A stretch of DNA of 37,046 nucleotides. Source: Candidatus Anaerotruncus excrementipullorum (GTDB taxonomy: Bacteria; Bacillota; Clostridia; Oscillospirales; Ruminococcaceae). A program made the position numbers and the translations under genes. The stretch is from NCBI GenBank assembly GCA_019114825.1, contig DXES01000080.1, positions 1 to 37,046 of the forward strand. The letters are read 5' to 3'. Below are positions 33,831 through 37,046 of this stretch, piece by piece. The notes below the pieces were generated by a model. The model was not told the origin of the DNA, made no database searches, and was given only the letters and a program-made list of their open reading frames with translations. Numbering within the stretch: position 1 is the stretch's first letter; each line of letters opens with the position of its first letter.

Positions 33831-34991
33831 ATGGCGGAGAAAAAGGCAATGCCGGTGAGCGGGCGGCGCTCCAGCGTTTCGGCGGAGGACCGGAAAAAGG
33901 CGCTGGAGACGGCCCTGGGCCAGATTGAAAAGCAGTTCGGCAAGGGCGCGGTGATGAAGCTGGGCCAGAATAGCACCCTGAATGTGGAGGCGATCTCCAC
34001 CGGGAGCCTCTCCCTGGACCTGGCGCTGGGCATCGGCGGCCTGCCCCGGGGGCGGATCGTGGAGATCTACGGGCCGGAGAGCTCGGGCAAGACCACCGTG
34101 GCCCTCCATGTGGTGGCGGAGGCCCAGAAGGCGGGCGGCGAAGCGGTGTTCATCGATGTGGAGCACGCCCTGGACCCGGTCTACGCCCAGGCGCTGGGGG
34201 TGGATATCGACTCCCTATTGGTGAGCCAGCCGGACACCGGCGAGCAGGCGCTGGAGATCTGCGAGGCGCTGGTGCGCTCGGGCGCGGTGGACGTGGTGGT
34301 GGTGGACTCGGTGGCCGCCATGGTCACCAAGGCGGAGATCGAGGGGGAGATGGGCGAGAGCCATGTGGGCCTGCAGGCCCGGCTGATGAGCCAGGCCCTG
34401 CGCAAGCTCACCGGCGCCATCGGCAAATCCAACTGCGTGGTCATCTTCATCAACCAGCTGCGGGAGAAGATCGGCGTCATGTACGGCAACCCGGAGACCA
34501 CCCCCGGCGGCCGGGCGCTGAAGTTCTACGCCTCGGTGCGCCTGGATGTGCGCCGGATCGAGCAGCTCAAGAGCGGCAGCGAGGTGATCGGCAACCGCAC
34601 CCGGGTGAAAACGGTGAAAAATAAGGTGGCGCCCCCCTTCAAGGAGGCGGAGTTCGACATCATGTACGGCGAGGGCATCTCCAAGGTGGGGGAGATCCTG
34701 GACCTGGGGGTCCGGCTGGAGATTGTCAGCCGCAGCGGCACCTGGTTCAACTATGGGGATGTGCGCCTGGGCCAGGGCCGGGACAACGCCAAGGAATTTT
34801 TGAAGGCCAACCCCGAGGTGGCCGCCGAGATCGAGGCCAAGATCCGGGAGAACGCCGACAAGCTGCAAAAGTCCTCCCGCACCGCCGGCAAAAAGCCGGT
34901 GAAGGTGGGCAAGCCCCTGGAGGAGGCCCCGGCGGCCGCCCCCGCCCCGGCCGCGCCCCCGGTGAACATCGACGTTGAGGTGGACGGGTGA
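33831..34991 (+). CDS. recA: recombinase RecA
   Basis: [74 protein letters not shown]. Confidence 0.98.
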   Translation: MAEKKAMPVSGRRSSVSAEDRKKALETALGQIEKQFGKGAVMKLGQNSTLNVEAISTGSLSLDLALGIGGLPRGRIVEIYGPESSGKTTVALHVVAEAQKAGGEAVFIDVEHALDPVYAQALGVDIDSLLVSQPDTGEQALEICEALVRSGAVDVVVVDSVAAMVTKAEIEGEMGESHVGLQARLMSQALRKLTGAIGKSNCVVIFINQLREKIGVMYGNPETTPGGRALKFYASVRLDVRRIEQLKSGSEVIGNRTRVKTVKNKVAPPFKEAEFDIMYGEGISKVGEILDLGVRLEIVSRSGTWFNYGDVRLGQGRDNAKEFLKANPEVAAEIEAKIRENADKLQKSSRTAGKKPVKVGKPLEEAPAAAPAPAAPPVNIDVEVDG

Positions 34992-35608
34992 TGGAGATCA
35001 CCGCCCTGAAACCCACCAAACAGGGCCGGATGGCCCTGTTTGTGGATGGGCAGTTCCTCTTCTCCCTGGCGCCGGAGCTGTGTGCCGCCGAGGGCCTAAA
35101 GGTGGGCCGGCAGGTGGAGATCGGGCAGCTGGAGGCGCTGCGGGCCCAATCGGACCTGAAGAAGGCCAAGGAGAAGGCGCTGCAGCTGCTCTCCCGCCAG
35201 GCATATACCGCCGGCCAGCTGCGGCAAAAGCTGGCCCAGCATACCGATGGGGACACCGCCGCCCAGGCGGTGGAGCGGATGGAGCAGCTGGGGCTGGTGG
35301 ATGATGCCGCCTACGCCCGCCAGTTTGCCCAGGAGCTGGCCCAGCGCAAGCGGTTCGGGCCCCTGCGCATCCGCCGGGAGCTCTGCCGCCGGGGGATCGA
35401 CCCCCAGCTGGCCCAGCAGGCCCTGGAGGAGCTGGAGCTGGACCCGGAGGGGGCGATGGGGGAGATTTTGGCCCGGAAATACGCCGCCGCCCCCCAGGAC
35501 CCGGCGGTCCGCCGCCGGGCATACGGGGCGCTGCTGCGGATGGGCTACCAGCCCGCCCAGGCCCGCCGGGCACTGGACGATTTCTGCGGCGGGGGCTGGG
35601 CGGATTAA
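34991..35608 (+). CDS. recX: regulatory protein RecX
   Basis: ALQLLSRQAYTAGQLRQKL...DDAAYARQFAQELAQRKRFGPLRIRRELCRRGI; TGATG overlap with recA. Confidence 0.9.
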   Translation: MEITALKPTKQGRMALFVDGQFLFSLAPELCAAEGLKVGRQVEIGQLEALRAQSDLKKAKEKALQLLSRQAYTAGQLRQKLAQHTDGDTAAQAVERMEQLGLVDDAAYARQFAQELAQRKRFGPLRIRRELCRRGIDPQLAQQALEELELDPEGAMGEILARKYAAAPQDPAVRRRAYGALLRMGYQPAQARRALDDFCGGGWAD

Positions 35609-35621
35609 AAACGGAAAAGCG

Positions 35622-35656
35622 GTTCCACCGCCCCTCTTGGGGGCGGCGGAACTTTT
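35622..35656 (+). terminator. intrinsic terminator after recX
   Basis: GTTCCACCGCCCC-TCTTG-GGGGCGGCGGAAC-TTTT (one mismatch). Confidence 0.7.
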
Positions 35657-35701
35657 GCGCGTCTATACAGTCTTTCAAAAACAGTGGAATGGAGCGATCG
35701 T

Positions 35702-37024
35702 ATGTCGGTAAAGGTGGGAATGGTCTCCCTGGGATGTTCCAAAAACCAGGTGGACGCGGAGCTGCTGCTGGCCATGCTGGCGGACGGCGGCTATGAGATC
35801 TGTGCGGATGCCGCCCAGTGCGATGTGGTGGTGGTCAACACCTGCGGGTTTATTGAGGACGCCAAGCGGGAGAGCATCGAGAATATCCTGGAGTTCGCCC
35901 AGATGAAAAACGAGGGGAAGATCAAGGCGGTGGTGGTCACCGGCTGCCTGGCCGAGCGGTACCGGGAGGAGCTGGCCCGGGAGATCCCCGAGGCGGATGT
36001 GGTGCTGGGCATCGGCAGCAACGGCGGCCTGCTCCCGGCGATCCAAGCCGCCCTGGCGGGCAGACGGACGGTGGCCTTTGGCGCCAAGGAGGACCTGCCC
36101 CTGGAGGGCCGGCGGATCTTGGCCAACGACCCCTACTACGCCTACCTGAAGGTGGGGGATGGGTGCGACAACCGGTGTACCTACTGCGCCATCCCCCTGA
36201 TCCGCGGCCCCATGCGCAGCCGCCCGATGGAGAAGATTGTGGAGGAGGCCAGGCAGCTGGCCGCCAATGGGGTCACCGAGCTCAATGTGGTGGCCCAGGA
36301 CACCACCCGCTATGGGGAGGACCTCTACGGCAAACTGATGCTGCCCCAGCTGCTCACCCAGCTCTGCCGCATCGATGGGGTGCGCTGGGTACGCATCCTC
36401 TACTGCTACCCCGACCGGGTGACCGACGAGCTGCTGGAGGTGATGGCCCGGGAGGAGAAGGTGGTCAAATATATGGACCTGCCTCTGCAGCACTGCAACG
36501 GCCGGATCCTGCGGGCAATGAACCGCCGGGGGGACGCCGACAGCCTGAAGGCCCTGCTCCAAAAGGTGCGGGACCGGGTGCCAGGGGTGGTGCTGCGCAC
36601 CACTATGATCGCCGGCTTCCCCACCGAGACGGAGGAGGAGTTCGGAGAGCTCTGCCAGTTCATCCAGGAGGTGCAGTTCGAGCGGCTGGGCTGCTTTGCC
36701 TATTCCGCCGAGGAGGACACCCCCGCCTATGGGATGGAGCAGGTGGACGAGGAGGTCCGCCGCCGCCGGGCGGACCAGGTGATGGAGGTCCAGTACGGCG
36801 TTATGGAGCAGGTGAACCGGGCCCAGCTGGGCCGCCGGCTGACTGTGCTGGTGGAGGGCCGCCAGGGCCGCCTGTGGTACGGCCGCAGCTACATGGATGC
36901 CCCGGACATCGACACCAAGGTCTACTTCACCGCCCGCCGGGCCCACCGCCCCGGGGAGTACATCCAGGTGGAGATCGACGGCGTGGAGGGATACGACCTG
37001 CGGGGCAAGGAGGTGGAGGCATGA
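35702..37024 (+). CDS. rimO: ribosomal protein S12 methylthiotransferase RimO
   Basis: GMVSLGCSKNQVDAELLL, VNTCGFIEDAKRESIENIL, radical SAM CDNRCTYCAIPLIRG, C-terminal TRAM. Confidence 0.96.
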   Translation: MSVKVGMVSLGCSKNQVDAELLLAMLADGGYEICADAAQCDVVVVNTCGFIEDAKRESIENILEFAQMKNEGKIKAVVVTGCLAERYREELAREIPEADVVLGIGSNGGLLPAIQAALAGRRTVAFGAKEDLPLEGRRILANDPYYAYLKVGDGCDNRCTYCAIPLIRGPMRSRPMEKIVEEARQLAANGVTELNVVAQDTTRYGEDLYGKLMLPQLLTQLCRIDGVRWVRILYCYPDRVTDELLEVMAREEKVVKYMDLPLQHCNGRILRAMNRRGDADSLKALLQKVRDRVPGVVLRTTMIAGFPTETEEEFGELCQFIQEVQFERLGCFAYSAEEDTPAYGMEQVDEEVRRRRADQVMEVQYGVMEQVNRAQLGRRLTVLVEGRQGRLWYGRSYMDAPDIDTKVYFTARRAHRPGEYIQVEIDGVEGYDLRGKEVEA

Positions 37025-37046
37025 ATCTGCCCAACAAGCTGACGGT
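37021..37046 (+). CDS. pgsA: start of CDP-diacylglycerol--glycerol-3-phosphate 3-phosphatidyltransferase (partial)
   Basis: MNLPNKLTV... typical PgsA N-terminus, ATGA overlap with rimO, known rimO-pgsA adjacency; only 8 full codons visible. Confidence 0.65.

Overview
The window is GC-rich and reads as a Clostridia-like (Firmicutes) chromosome; that placement is inferred from gene content and order. I saw no rRNA, CRISPR array, transposase, integrase or phage gene. It begins inside the 3' end of a tRNA (probably Ser). From left to right: (i) a minus-strand envelope locus (0.2-5.8 kb) encoding an ECF-type sigma factor fused to a TM segment and two degenerate CAP-like domains, a CHAP + 2xCAP lipoprotein with repeat linkers, and a repeat lipoprotein; the first two genes share a promoter-like motif AAAACCTTTT-N11-GTGTCTT. 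(ii) A plus-strand cluster (6.1-13.4 kb): GntR/FCD regulator, PatB/MalY-type C-S lyase, APC permease, FAD oxidoreductase, soluble Mo-bisPGD oxidoreductase and a four-cluster Fe-S protein. (iii) A lipoprotein M16C (PreP-like) protease, a D-2-hydroxyacid dehydrogenase, an OmpR-type regulator/kinase/HtrA set, a Usp-like protein, an alpha/beta hydrolase and cysK. (iv) Housekeeping genes: ylxM-ffh-rpsP-khpA-rimM-trmD, a DUF554 protein, HPr, uvrC, rsmD-coaD, a coiled-coil protein, recA-recX-rimO and the start of pgsA. The strongest candidates for undescribed biology are the sigma-CAP fusion with its apparently co-regulated CHAP-CAP-CAP lipoprotein, and the C-S lyase/Mo-oxidoreductase cluster. All assignments are by reading the sequence; no database search was run.
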